NCBI RefSeq assembly: GCF_019977395.1
Contig: NZ_AP024660.1
Coordinates: forward strand, 3,720,001 to 3,784,000
DNA from: Arthrobacter sp. NicSoilC5
GTDB lineage: Bacteria > Actinomycetota > Actinomycetes > Actinomycetales > Micrococcaceae
Length of the DNA stretch: 64,000 bases
Direction of reading: 5' to 3'
Made by a program: the position numbers and the translations under genes. The notes beneath the pieces were generated by a model. That model saw nothing but the letters and a program-made list of their open reading frames with translations, was not told where the DNA came from and searched no databases. Shown piece after piece: positions 7,967 to 16,890 of this stretch (position 1 is the first letter of the stretch; the number at the start of each line of letters is the position of its first letter).

Positions 7967-10171
7967 ATGGCCAATAACCAGTACGCTTCCACAGTTTCCG
8001 CTACCGCAGTTGCAGAGTCGGCAGGCCCGGACGGTCCGGGGACCGCCACGCACGCCGAGGCACTGGAGGTCCTTCGGGGCCTGGTGGGGAACCCGGGCGC
8101 CGTTTTCCACGACGGCCAGTTTGAAGCCATCGAGGCATTGGTCGACGGCGGGCGGCGGGCCCTGGTGGTCCAGCGCACCGGCTGGGGCAAGTCCGCCGTG
8201 TACTTCGTGGCATCGCTGCTGCTGCGCCGCCGGGGAGCCGGGCCCACGCTGATTGTCTCGCCCCTGCTGGCCCTGATGCGGGACCAGGTGGCTGCCGCCG
8301 CCCGGGCAGGGGTCCGGGCCGTGGCCATCAACTCAGCCAACCAGCTGGAGTGGGACACGGTCCGTGAGCAGCTGGCCGCGGACGAGGTGGACGTCCTGCT
8401 GGTGTCACCGGAGCGGCTCACAAATCCGGCGTTCCGGGAAACCCAGCTGCCGGAGCTGCTCCGCCGGACCGGCCTGCTGGTCATCGACGAGGCGCACTGT
8501 ATTTCGGACTGGGGCCACGATTTCCGCCCCGACTACCGCAGGATCGCGGACCTCATCACCCGGCTGCCGGACACGGTGCCGGTCCTGGCCACCACCGCCA
8601 CGGCCAACTCACGGGTGGTGCACGATATCGAAGAGCAGCTCGGCGCCGGGGTCCTGACCATCCGGGGCTCCCTGGGCCGCGACTCGCTGCGGCTGGGAGT
8701 CCTGTCGCTGCCCAATTCCAAGGAGCGGCTGGGGTGGCTGCTGACCCACCTGGCAGACCTTCCCGGCAGCGGAATTATCTATACCCTGACCGTCTCCGCG
8801 GCGGAGGACACCGCCCGGCTGCTTTCCGAAGCGGGGCACAATGTGCTCGCCTACACCGGGCGGACCGATCCGGCGGACCGGGAGCGGGCAGAGCAGCTCC
8901 TGAAGGACAACCAGGTCAAGGCGCTGGTGGCCACGTCCGCGCTTGGCATGGGGTTCGACAAGCCCGATCTTGGTTTCGTCGTCCACCTGGGCGCCCCGTC
9001 GTCGCCGGTGGCCTATTACCAGCAGGTGGGCCGCGCCGGCCGTGGGGCCGCGAACGCCGACGTCCTGCTGCTGCCCGGTTCCGAGGACCGGGAGATCTGG
9101 CAGTACTTCGCCACGGCGTCCATGCCGTCCGAGGAGAAGGCGGCCGCCGTGCTGACGGCGTTGGCAGAGGCAGGAACGGCACTGTCAACGGTGGCGCTTG
9201 AAGCCCGGGTGGACCTTCGCCGCACGCCGCTTGAGCTGCTGCTGAAGGTCCTGTCCGTGGACGGGGCGGTGGAGCGGGTCGGCGGCGGCTGGCGCTCCAC
9301 GGGCCAGCCCTGGGTTTACGACGCCGAGCGCTACAGCCGCATTGCGGAGGCCCGGGTGGACGAGCAGGACTCCATGGTCATCTACCAGGACACGGCCGGT
9401 TGCCGGATGGAGTACATCACGTCGGTCCTGGACGACGAGACAGCCCGTCCCTGCGGCCGGTGCGACAACTGCGCCGGCCAGTGGTTCCCTGCGGACGTGG
9501 CCGCCGACGCCACGGCGGCGGCCAGCCAGACCCTCAGCAGGGCGGGCGGCGTCCTGGAGCCGCGTCTTCAGTGGCCAAGCGGCATGGACCGTCTTGGGGT
9601 GCCGGTGAAGGGGAAACTCAAACCGGCTGAGGGCCTCTCGGAGGGGCGCGTCCTGGCCCGCCTGACGGACCTCGGCTGGGGCGGCGCCCTGCGGGAACTG
9701 TTTGCCGCCGGCGCGGAGGACCGGCCGGTGGACCCGGGCATGCTCCAGGCCTGCGTCCAGGTGTTGCGCGAGTGGGGGACCGGTGATGGCCGGAACCCGG
9801 GGTGGAGCGGGGTGGGCAGGCCGGCCGCGATCGTGGCTGTGCCGTCCCGTGGCAAGCCCCAGCTCGTGGGCTCGCTGGCCCGGGGAATCTCGGAAATCGG
9901 GCGCATCCCCTACCTTGGTGAGCTGCAGTTGGCCCACGGCGGACCCACCGGCGGCCGAGGCGGCAACAGCGCATACCGGCTGGCGGGAGTATGGGACCGG
10001 CTGGTGGTGGGTCCCGAGCTCGAGGCCGCCCTGCAGTCCGTCCAAGGCCAGCCGGTGATGCTCATCGACGACCTCACCGACAGCCGGTGGACCCTCACCG
10101 TCGCGGGGCGCGCCCTTCGGCAGGCCGGGGCGGGAGCGGTTCTGCCCCTGGTGCTGGCCCAGGCCGGCTGA
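7967..10171 (+). CDS. RecQ-family DNA helicase with C-terminal phosphoribosyltransferase-like domain
   Basis: A 734-residue ATP-dependent DNA helicase. Walker A TGWGKSA is at about 72-78, the DEAH box IDEAHCISDWGHDFRP near 172, the helicase C domain has ALGMGFDKPDL and QQVGRAGR, and RecQ-type Zn ligands occur in CRMEY...CGRCDNC near 480-500. There is no evident HRDC domain. Instead the last 110 residues resemble a type I phosphoribosyltransferase, with a PRPP-loop-like VMLIDDLTDSRWTLT near 697. That loop carries SRWT where TGxT is usual. The ATG at 7967 follows a -10-like GATACT by 6 nt, suggesting a leaderless transcript. The last 77 bp overlap the convergent MFS gene. Confidence 0.9.
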   Translation: MANNQYASTVSATAVAESAGPDGPGTATHAEALEVLRGLVGNPGAVFHDGQFEAIEALVDGGRRALVVQRTGWGKSAVYFVASLLLRRRGAGPTLIVSPLLALMRDQVAAAARAGVRAVAINSANQLEWDTVREQLAADEVDVLLVSPERLTNPAFRETQLPELLRRTGLLVIDEAHCISDWGHDFRPDYRRIADLITRLPDTVPVLATTATANSRVVHDIEEQLGAGVLTIRGSLGRDSLRLGVLSLPNSKERLGWLLTHLADLPGSGIIYTLTVSAAEDTARLLSEAGHNVLAYTGRTDPADRERAEQLLKDNQVKALVATSALGMGFDKPDLGFVVHLGAPSSPVAYYQQVGRAGRGAANADVLLLPGSEDREIWQYFATASMPSEEKAAAVLTALAEAGTALSTVALEARVDLRRTPLELLLKVLSVDGAVERVGGGWRSTGQPWVYDAERYSRIAEARVDEQDSMVIYQDTAGCRMEYITSVLDDETARPCGRCDNCAGQWFPADVAADATAAASQTLSRAGGVLEPRLQWPSGMDRLGVPVKGKLKPAEGLSEGRVLARLTDLGWGGALRELFAAGAEDRPVDPGMLQACVQVLREWGTGDGRNPGWSGVGRPAAIVAVPSRGKPQLVGSLARGISEIGRIPYLGELQLAHGGPTGGRGGNSAYRLAGVWDRLVVGPELEAALQSVQGQPVMLIDDLTDSRWTLTVAGRALRQAGAGAVLPLVLAQAG

Positions 10172-11576
10172 CTGCTGCCCCTGCGTGCCGGGGGAGCAGG
10201 ATGCTGTCCACGGTGCTTGCCAGCATCAGGACGGCCATCGCCAGGAAAGCGCCGCGGAATGGGCCGGCCGGATCCTGGGCCGCGGAGGACAGGCCTTCGA
10301 AGGTCCGGATCAGCAGGGCAGCGATGGCGATGCCGGAGCCTGTGCCGAGCTGCACCAGCGTGGCGGACACGGTGTTGGCGGAGGTCAGCTGCGCCGGGGG
10401 AATGTCCGCGTACTGGACCGAGGCGTAGGCCGAAAAGCCGATGGAGCGGAAGGCGCCGCTGCACACCAGCAGTGCGGCCATCAAAGCCACCGGGGTTTCC
10501 GGTGTCAGGAAGGCACAGAGGGCGAACGTCACGGCTGATGCCAGCGAGGCGAACACCAGCATCGCCTTGAAACCGAACTTCCGGATCAACGGCGTGGTGG
10601 CCGGTTTGATCCCGATGTTCCCGACGAACACTGCTGCCACCAGGGCGCCGGCGTGCAGCGGCGACCAGCCGAACCCCGCCTGGAACATCAGCGGCAGCAG
10701 GAACGGGACGGAGCTGATGGTGACCCGGTACACGAATCCGCCCGTGGCCATGGCCCGGAACGTCCTGGTGCGGAAGACCTGCAGGTTGAACAGCGGATGG
10801 GGAGCCCGTCGCATCCACAGGACCGCCCCGGCCAGTGCCGCAATCCCGGCCGCAGCGCTGATTCCTGCCCAGGGCAGTCCCGGGTGGCTGCTGGCGAGCT
10901 CCAGGCCGGTCACCAGGGCACCGACGCCAACCGTTGTCAGGAGCATTCCCGGCCAGTCCAGCCGCCGGCCGGGATCTCCGGCCACCGCCGGAACCAGCCG
11001 CAGGGACGCCACGAAGGCGGCCACCCCCAGCGGAAGGTTGACCAGGAAGATCCAGTGCCACGACAGGTACGTCGTGAGCGCCCCGCCCACCAACGGGGCG
11101 ACTACGGGTGCCAGGAGCCCGGGCCACACCAGGAACGCGGTGGCACGCAGCAGCTCGGACTTCGGGGTGCCGCGCAGCACCACCAGGGTGCCCACCGGTA
11201 CCATCATGGCGCCGCCGGCACCCTGGGCAATGCGGCTCAAGGTCAAGGTGGCCAGATCCTGGCTGAGCGCACAGGCCAGGGACGACAGGGTGAACACCGC
11301 GATGGCAGTGCAGAAGATCCGCCTGGCACCAAACCGTTCCGCCAGCCAGCCGCTGAGGGGAATGCCGATGGCCACCGTCAGCAGGTAGGCGGTCATGGTG
11401 ATGTTGACGTCGGCGGCGGGGATGGCAAAATCCGCCGAAATACTGGGAATGGCGGTGGTGAGGACCGTGCCGTCCAGGAATTCCATAAAGAACGCTGCCG
11501 CCACCAGGAGGGCCAGGCGCGGATTCCATGCTGTCTGGACGACGTCCGGGTGGAGTGGGTTGCTGCGTGCCGCCAT
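10095..11576 (-). CDS. MFS transporter, DHA2/EmrB-QacA-like drug exporter
   Basis: A 493-residue polytopic membrane protein of the major facilitator superfamily. It has about 13-14 hydrophobic segments, starting with LLVAAAFFMEFLDGTVL near residue 20. The motif GTVLTTAIPSI resembles motif D1 of the 14-TM DHA2 group, and SGWLAERFGARR is the loop 2-3 motif A. It probably exports drugs or other small molecules with proton antiport; the substrate cannot be read. The C-terminal tail after the last helix is Pro/Arg-rich and its coding sequence overlaps the end of recQ by 77 bp. A CAGGAT hexamer 6 nt before the ATG could be a leaderless -10. Confidence 0.87.
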   Translation of the reverse strand: MAARSNPLHPDVVQTAWNPRLALLVAAAFFMEFLDGTVLTTAIPSISADFAIPAADVNITMTAYLLTVAIGIPLSGWLAERFGARRIFCTAIAVFTLSSLACALSQDLATLTLSRIAQGAGGAMMVPVGTLVVLRGTPKSELLRATAFLVWPGLLAPVVAPLVGGALTTYLSWHWIFLVNLPLGVAAFVASLRLVPAVAGDPGRRLDWPGMLLTTVGVGALVTGLELASSHPGLPWAGISAAAGIAALAGAVLWMRRAPHPLFNLQVFRTRTFRAMATGGFVYRVTISSVPFLLPLMFQAGFGWSPLHAGALVAAVFVGNIGIKPATTPLIRKFGFKAMLVFASLASAVTFALCAFLTPETPVALMAALLVCSGAFRSIGFSAYASVQYADIPPAQLTSANTVSATLVQLGTGSGIAIAALLIRTFEGLSSAAQDPAGPFRGAFLAMAVLMLASTVDSILLPRHAGAAVSRPGPAPGAEPLPPRPAEGRAPRR

Positions 11577-11779
11577 GGGCCAATCCTGCCACCGCGGCTC
11601 CGGCGGCGCCCGCCGCGTCCGACTGCCGGACAGCGTTTTCCCACGGTTGCCGAGCCATGGCCCGGAGAGTCATAAGGTTGTTCGCGTTTCCGAAGCTTGA
11701 ACGCCCGGATCTGCGAAGCAGCCCGGGACTGACGGGGCCCAGGCTGCAGAGGCCGTCGTGCAGCTACTCCTGGAAACGC

Positions 11780-11809
11780 AAAAAGGCCCCGGTCCAAGGG
11801 ACCGGGGCC
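11780..11809 (-). terminator. Rho-independent terminator of tRNA-Ser(GCT)
   Basis: A perfect 11-bp stem GGCCCCGGTCC/GGACCGGGGCC (11785-11809, loop AAG), followed on the minus strand by five T (11784-11780), immediately 3' of tRNA-Ser. Confidence 0.85.
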
Positions 11810-11814
11810 AAACG

Positions 11815-11903
11815 CGGAGACGGGGGGATTTGAACCCCCGGTCGAGTTTAACCCCGACCCTTCATTAGCAGTGAAGTCCATTCGGCCGCTCTGGCACGTC
11901 TCC
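11815..11903 (-). tRNA. tRNA-Ser (GCT anticodon)
   Basis: The acceptor stem GGAGACG/CGTCTCC, the anticodon stem CTTCA/TGAAG with loop CTGCTAA, the long variable arm of class II tRNAs, and the T-arm GGTTCAAATCC are all visible on the minus strand. Anticodon GCT reads AGC/AGU. CCA is not encoded. Confidence 0.95.
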
Positions 11904-12010
11904 AGTTGCTATTACTAGCCCACCAAGGATACGCAGATCCGGCCATGCAGTGCAAAACGGTGCCCGCCACAGGCGGCGGCCCCGGTAAACGGGGTTCGGC
12001 TGCTCCGCGC

Positions 12011-12535
12011 TCAGCCCTGCGCCGGGCGGACCATCCGGATCTCCGGGAGGTCCTCCCACCCCGGCAGGACGTCCGCTGCGCCGTCCGGTGCAAAGCCGAA
12101 GCGTCGGTAGAAACCGATGGCCCGGCTGTTGGCGGCTGCCACCCAGAGGCTCGCCGCCCTGGAGCCGATGGCCGCGTCCAGCAAAAGGGCGCCCAAGCCA
12201 AGACCCTGATGCGAGGCCAGCAGGTACAGCCCCCACAACTCCAGATCTCCGGAGGCAGGCGGCGGATGCCCTTCCGGGGAGCCGGGGGCAGGCAGCCGGC
12301 GGGAACCGGCGAACCCCACCACCGTCCCGCCGTCGCACGCCACCCACGCTTCGGCGGGTTCGGCCCGGTCCAGAAGGTGCTGCCAGAGCCGCAGCCGGTC
12401 TTCCGGGTCCACGGCGGCGAGGAAGGCATCGGACAGCATGCCCCGGTAGGTCTCCTGCCAGCAGCGGACGTGCACCTGGGCCAGCCGCTCCACGTCCGCG
12501 GCAACGGCCCGCCGTACCGCCAGCCCGGGTGCCAT
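12011..12535 (-). CDS. GNAT-family N-acetyltransferase
   Basis: 174 residues with the GNAT fold: an N-terminal LAVRRAVAADVERLAQVHVRC, central strands GGTVVGFAGSR and LELWGLYLLASHQGLGLGALLL (the Q/RxxGxG/A acetyl-CoA loop is QGLGLG), and the C-terminal ANSRAIGFYRRFGF. The acceptor substrate is unknown. The ATG at 12535 lies 5 bp after the stop codon of the upstream S9 peptidase, indicating translational coupling. A start 27 bp further upstream would overlap the peptidase and is less likely. Confidence 0.88.
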   Translation of the reverse strand: MAPGLAVRRAVAADVERLAQVHVRCWQETYRGMLSDAFLAAVDPEDRLRLWQHLLDRAEPAEAWVACDGGTVVGFAGSRRLPAPGSPEGHPPPASGDLELWGLYLLASHQGLGLGALLLDAAIGSRAASLWVAAANSRAIGFYRRFGFAPDGAADVLPGWEDLPEIRMVRPAQG

Positions 12536-12540
12536 GGCGG

Positions 12541-14784
12541 TCAGCCTGCCAGCGCTTTCCACAGGAAGTGCTGGCTGCGCGCCTGCAGGGCAGCGGCCTG
12601 CCGGTTATCGGAGGCGCCGGCGTGGCCACCCTCCAGGGCCTCGTGGAACCACACGTTCGGGATGCCCATGGCAAGCATCCGGGCGGCCATCTTCCGTGCC
12701 TGCACGGGGCCTACCCGGTCGTCCGAGGTCGCGGTCCAGATGAACGTCTCCGGGTACTCCACCGCGTCCTTGAGCAGGTGGTAGGGCGAGAAGGTCCTGA
12801 TGTACTCCCACTGCTCGGGAACGTCCGGGTCCCCGTACTCGGCAATCCACGAGTGCCCGGCGGAGAGCTTGGTGTAGCGGCGCATGTCCAGCAGGGGAAC
12901 GCCGCAGGAGACGGCCCGGAACAGTTCCGGATACCGGGTGAGCATGTTCCCCACCAGGAGTCCGCCGTTGGATCCGCCCACGCAGCCCAGCCGCCGCGGC
13001 GAGGTGACCCCGCGGGAGATGAGGTCCCGTGCCACGGCTGCGAAGTCCTCGTAGGCGCGGTGCCGGTTTTCCTTCAGCGCGGCACGGTGCCAGGCCGGCC
13101 CGTATTCGCCGCCTCCGCGGATGTTCGCCACCACATACACCCCGCCGCGCGAGTGGGGGGCCTTCCCGTCGCTGCCGTCCGAGAGCGTGGTCCGCCGCTC
13201 CAGCCATGCCCTGCCCACGGTGCCGCTGTAGGCGGGCGTCCGGGACACCTCGAATCCGCCGTAGCCGGACAGCTGGGTGGGGTTCTGCCCGTCCAAAGCC
13301 AGGTCCCGCGGAGCAACCTGGAAATATGGGACCCGGGTGCCGTCGTCGGACACGGCAAAGTGCTGCTCCACCTGGTAGTCAGCGTCGGCAAAGAACGATG
13401 GCGAGGTCTTGACCACTGCATGCCGGCTCACCACGCCGGACGTCCCGGCGCTTCCGCGTTCCAGGGTGCCGCGCATCAGGGTGGTGGGGGTGGTGAAACC
13501 CGTGGCGATGAGCCAGAAGTCATTGCCCGCGCCGCCGTGCGCCGGCCCCTCGTCCTCGTCATCCACGGCGTAGGCGTTCACATCGTGCAGCGGCGGGCAG
13601 GCGTCCAGGAGCGTGGCCGCCCAGCCGCCGTCCGCGCCGCCGGACGGCCGGGACGGGTCCAGGACCCGGATCTCGGAGGAGACGTCCTTGAGCAGGTTGA
13701 GCAGGAGGAAGTTCCGGGTCCAGCTCCAGGACTGCAGGGACGTGTGCGCGTCGGGGGTGAACAGGACCGTGAGATTGCGGCTGCCGGCGAGGTAGTCCTC
13801 GAAGTTGGCGGCGAGCAGGGCCCCGGAAGGATACGTGGTGCCGTCCACAATCCAGTCCTGCTGCGGACGGAAGAGCAGCCATTCCCGGTGGGCGCTGACG
13901 TTGACGTCGGTGGGAACGTCGATCTGTACCCAGGATCCGTCCCGCAGCACAAAGTTGGAGCGGTTGAAGAAGTCGATGTAGTCCACGGCGAAAGTCCGCT
14001 CAAAGCCGGGCGTGGAGTCATGGGCCGCCACGGCCATCATGTGGTCTTCCGCTACCTCGAAGAGGCGCGGAGCCGCTGCCAGGGACTCTCCGCGCTTGAG
14101 CGTCACCGCCGTCCGCGCGTAGGAGGACGCTGTCTTGGGCAGCCCGTCCGCGGTGGAAGCAACCAGCAGCGTATCGGCATCCAGCCAGGACACGTTGCCC
14201 TTCGCTGTCGGGAGGTCAAACCCGCCGCGGGCGGGGTCCACGAAGCCGCGCGCCTCGACGTCGAACTCGCGGTAGCGGTTGGCGTCGCCGCCGTCGGGGG
14301 AGAGGGCAAGCAGCGCCAGGCGGTAGGGCTCCCCGGCTGCGGGGCGCAGGAACGTGGCGCCGTGGAACACCCACTCCTCGCCTTCGGCGCGGGACAGTTC
14401 GTCCACGTCCAGCAGCACGTCCCATTCCGGGGAGTCGGTGCAGTAGCTTTCCCAGGTGGTCCGCCGCCACAGGCCCTTGGGGTTCTGCCCGTCCTTCCAG
14501 AAGTTGTAGTACCAGTCGCCGCGCTTGCCCACCATGGCGATCCGGTCCGTGGAGTCCAGTACTTCCAGGATGCCGGTTTCCAGTTCCGCGTAGCCGCCGT
14601 CCTCCAGCAGGTCCTCGGTGCGGGAGTTTTGCTCCTTGACCCAGGCCAGCTGTTCCTCGCCGTAGATGTCCTCCAGCCACACGTTCTCGTCGACGGGTTC
14701 CGGCGCGGTTTCCCGGGAGTTGCTGCCGGAAGTGTCCCGGCCGGAGCCGGGTACGGACGCTTGATCAGCTGCTGTGGTGGTCAT
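12541..14784 (-). CDS. S9 family peptidase (prolyl oligopeptidase type)
   Basis: A 747-residue serine peptidase with an N-terminal seven-bladed propeller and a C-terminal alpha/beta hydrolase domain, which cleaves short proline-containing peptides in this family. Catalytic Ser is in GGSNGG (near residue 605), Asp in TSDDRVGP (near 686) and His in EGGHAG (near 717). The propeller begins after ENVWLEDIYGEEQLAWV at about residue 35, typical of the N-terminal domain. There is no signal peptide, so it is cytosolic. The ATG at 14784 has GGATGGGG upstream; the longer open frame on the 5' side overlaps a divergent gene and is rejected. Cotranscribed with the GNAT gene. Confidence 0.93.
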   Translation of the reverse strand: MTTTAADQASVPGSGRDTSGSNSRETAPEPVDENVWLEDIYGEEQLAWVKEQNSRTEDLLEDGGYAELETGILEVLDSTDRIAMVGKRGDWYYNFWKDGQNPKGLWRRTTWESYCTDSPEWDVLLDVDELSRAEGEEWVFHGATFLRPAAGEPYRLALLALSPDGGDANRYREFDVEARGFVDPARGGFDLPTAKGNVSWLDADTLLVASTADGLPKTASSYARTAVTLKRGESLAAAPRLFEVAEDHMMAVAAHDSTPGFERTFAVDYIDFFNRSNFVLRDGSWVQIDVPTDVNVSAHREWLLFRPQQDWIVDGTTYPSGALLAANFEDYLAGSRNLTVLFTPDAHTSLQSWSWTRNFLLLNLLKDVSSEIRVLDPSRPSGGADGGWAATLLDACPPLHDVNAYAVDDEDEGPAHGGAGNDFWLIATGFTTPTTLMRGTLERGSAGTSGVVSRHAVVKTSPSFFADADYQVEQHFAVSDDGTRVPYFQVAPRDLALDGQNPTQLSGYGGFEVSRTPAYSGTVGRAWLERRTTLSDGSDGKAPHSRGGVYVVANIRGGGEYGPAWHRAALKENRHRAYEDFAAVARDLISRGVTSPRRLGCVGGSNGGLLVGNMLTRYPELFRAVSCGVPLLDMRRYTKLSAGHSWIAEYGDPDVPEQWEYIRTFSPYHLLKDAVEYPETFIWTATSDDRVGPVQARKMAARMLAMGIPNVWFHEALEGGHAGASDNRQAAALQARSQHFLWKALAG

Positions 14785-14868
14785 GCGCCCCATCCAAACA
14801 ACATCCCCCATGGCTGGCAAGTCAAGCGTCCGGCGCACGCTCCGCTTCCAGCCCGTACGCTGGATGGC

Positions 14869-16803
14869 GTGGAAATATCGCAGAGCAACCGGGCCGTCAT
14901 CATTGGTGGCGGTCCCCGCGGCACCAGCGTGCTGGAGCGGCTGCTCGCCCACACCGCCGTCGCCGGCAACCCGAAAACCGGCCTGCACATCGACGTCGTG
15001 GACCCGTGCCCGGCAGGCCCTGGACATGTGTGGCAACCGGGCCAGTCCCGGCTGTTCCTCATGAACACCCAGTCCTTCTACCCCACCCTGGTTCCCGAGG
15101 ACCCTGCCCTTCCCGCTCCTGTTGCCGGCACCACGTTCGACCAGTGGCGGGCCAGGCAGCAGCGGGACCCGTTGCCGGCCCTCACCGCGGGGGACCGGGC
15201 GGAGCTGGCGGTACTGGGATCAAATGATTTTCCCAGCCGCGCCCTCTACGGACGCTACCTGCGCTGCACAGTGGAGGAATTGCTGGGCACGGCCCCCGAC
15301 GGCGTCACCATCGAATTCCACGAAACGACCGCTGTGTCGGTGCGTCCCGCGGGGGACGGAATGTTCGACGTCGGCCTGGCCACCGGGGAGGGCATCCGCG
15401 CCCATTCCGTGGTGCTGGCCCTGGGGCACATCCCCTCCCGGCTGAATCCTGAACAGCGGGAGCTCCAGGCCGCCGCCGGACAACTGGGCCTGCAGTACTT
15501 TCCCCCCGCCGTCCCGGCGGACGTGGACTGGTCCCTGATCCCCGCCGGCGAGCCGGTCCTGGTCCGCGGCATGGGCCTGAACTTCTTCGACACCATGGGC
15601 CAGCTCACCGAAGGCCGCGGCGGCAAGTTCGTGTCCAACGGCGCAAGCCTGGAGTACGAACCGTCCGGCCAGGAACCCCTGATCATCGCAGCGTCCCGGC
15701 GCGGGACCCCGTACCGTGCCAAGGCGGCACTGGACGGCTACTACGCCTCCTCCATCACGCTCCGCTACCTCACCGAGGCCGCCATCGAGCGGCTGGCGAA
15801 GGCCGGGATCCGCCCTTCGTTCGACCATGACCTGTGGCCGCTGCTGCACCGCGACGCGCTGTGGGCCTACTACTCGACGCTGGTGCGCTCGCAGCCCGGC
15901 GCAGTGCCCGACGCGCCCGCATTCCTCGCAGCGCTGGAGGAAGCCCTGCAGCCGCACGCGCACAGCGTCGCGAACTGGGAGGACGGCGTTGAGAGCGTCC
16001 TGGCCGTCCACGTGGGTCCCCGGCACCGCCTGGACCTGCCCGGGCTCGCGGCTCCACTGGCAGGCCGTTCGTTCGATTCCCGCAGGGGCCACGACGCCGC
16101 CGTGGTGGAGTTCCTGCTCGACGATGCGCGCCGGTCTGCCCTGGGCGAGGACGATCCGGTCAAAATGGCCATCGCCGCGCTGCACCACGGGCGCGCCGTC
16201 CTGAAGACGGCAGTGGCCGACGGCGGCATCACCGACGAGTCATGGGTCGCCGGCCTGCGTGGCTGGTTCGAATCGTTCGTGGAGGGCCTGGCCAGCGGAC
16301 CGCCGGCGCTGCGCTCCGAACAGCTCGCCGCCCTGGCTAGGGCCGGGGTGGTCAGCTTTGTTGGGCCGGACCCGAAATTCCGGGTGGACCGGAAGGCGGC
16401 CATGTTCACCGCTGCTTCGCCGTGGGTTTCCGGGCCGCCCGCCACGGCCCGGACCATGGTGGAAGCGCTGGCCCCCGGAAACCGGGTCTCGGCCAACGAT
16501 TCACCGGTACTGGAGCAGCTGCTGGCCGATGGGCTGGTGCGGCCCAAGCTCATGATGACCGCCGAAGGTGCCCCCATCGAGTCCACCGGCCTGGACGTGG
16601 AGGCGCACCCGTACCGCCCGGTTGCGGCCAACGGGTCAGTGACCGAGGGCCTGTTTGTGCTGGGGCTGCAGTTGTCGTCAGCGCAGTGGGGCACCGCCAT
16701 CGCCGCCGAGGCCGTCCAGCCCGGCGGCCCCGCGTACCGCAGTGGCCAGCGCACGCTCCGCGATGCGGACGAGATCGCAGCCGCCATCCTTCGCCGGGCT
16801 TAA
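14869..16803 (+). CDS. FAD/NAD(P)-binding protein (adenylate-forming-type oxidoreductase family with NAD_binding_9 domain)
   Basis: A 644-residue flavoprotein-like protein. The dinucleotide motif AVIIGGGPRGTSVLERLL is at residues 8-25, followed by the long FAD/NAD(P)-binding domain characteristic of the NAD_binding_9 group (GHVWQPGQ, MNTQSFYPT, VLALGHIPSR). The C-terminal part has GLFVLGLQLSSAQWGTAIAAEA, a typical second nucleotide/FAD segment. The substrate is unknown. GTG at 14869 is chosen: a -10 TACGCT (14856-14861) precedes it by 7 nt, so the mRNA is probably leaderless, and the longer open frame on this strand covers the S9 peptidase antisense. It runs divergently from the peptidase. 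Confidence 0.82.
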   Translation: MEISQSNRAVIIGGGPRGTSVLERLLAHTAVAGNPKTGLHIDVVDPCPAGPGHVWQPGQSRLFLMNTQSFYPTLVPEDPALPAPVAGTTFDQWRARQQRDPLPALTAGDRAELAVLGSNDFPSRALYGRYLRCTVEELLGTAPDGVTIEFHETTAVSVRPAGDGMFDVGLATGEGIRAHSVVLALGHIPSRLNPEQRELQAAAGQLGLQYFPPAVPADVDWSLIPAGEPVLVRGMGLNFFDTMGQLTEGRGGKFVSNGASLEYEPSGQEPLIIAASRRGTPYRAKAALDGYYASSITLRYLTEAAIERLAKAGIRPSFDHDLWPLLHRDALWAYYSTLVRSQPGAVPDAPAFLAALEEALQPHAHSVANWEDGVESVLAVHVGPRHRLDLPGLAAPLAGRSFDSRRGHDAAVVEFLLDDARRSALGEDDPVKMAIAALHHGRAVLKTAVADGGITDESWVAGLRGWFESFVEGLASGPPALRSEQLAALARAGVVSFVGPDPKFRVDRKAAMFTAASPWVSGPPATARTMVEALAPGNRVSANDSPVLEQLLADGLVRPKLMMTAEGAPIESTGLDVEAHPYRPVAANGSVTEGLFVLGLQLSSAQWGTAIAAEAVQPGGPAYRSGQRTLRDADEIAAAILRRA

Positions 16804-16822
16804 CTCACCGGGCTTAAACGGC

Positions 16823-16883
16823 GATGCGCCATCACTTATGGTCGCTGAACCGGCGGAACAGGGACCACAAGTGATGGCGCATC
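16823..16883. repeat. Long inverted repeat between converging genes
   Basis: Two 21-bp arms, 16823-16843 and 16863-16883 (GATGCGCCATCACTT, A or G, TGGTC), match at 20 of 21 positions around a 19-bp loop. It lies between the converging ends of the FAD protein (16803) and the secreted nuclease (16891). There is no T tract. It may be a bidirectional terminator or a dispersed palindromic element. Confidence 0.7.
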
Positions 16884-16890
16884 CAGGGTT

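Noticed and set aside
7816..8484. Extended manB open frame reading 223 codons upstream
   Set aside because: The extension overlaps the recQ-like gene on the other strand and is Arg/Ser/Thr-rich; the leaderless GTG at 7815 gives the correct N-terminus.
12088..14868. N-terminal extension of the FAD/NAD(P) protein to 1571 residues
   Set aside because: The upstream part is the antisense of the S9 peptidase and GNAT genes. A leaderless promoter and the dinucleotide motif place the true start at 14869.
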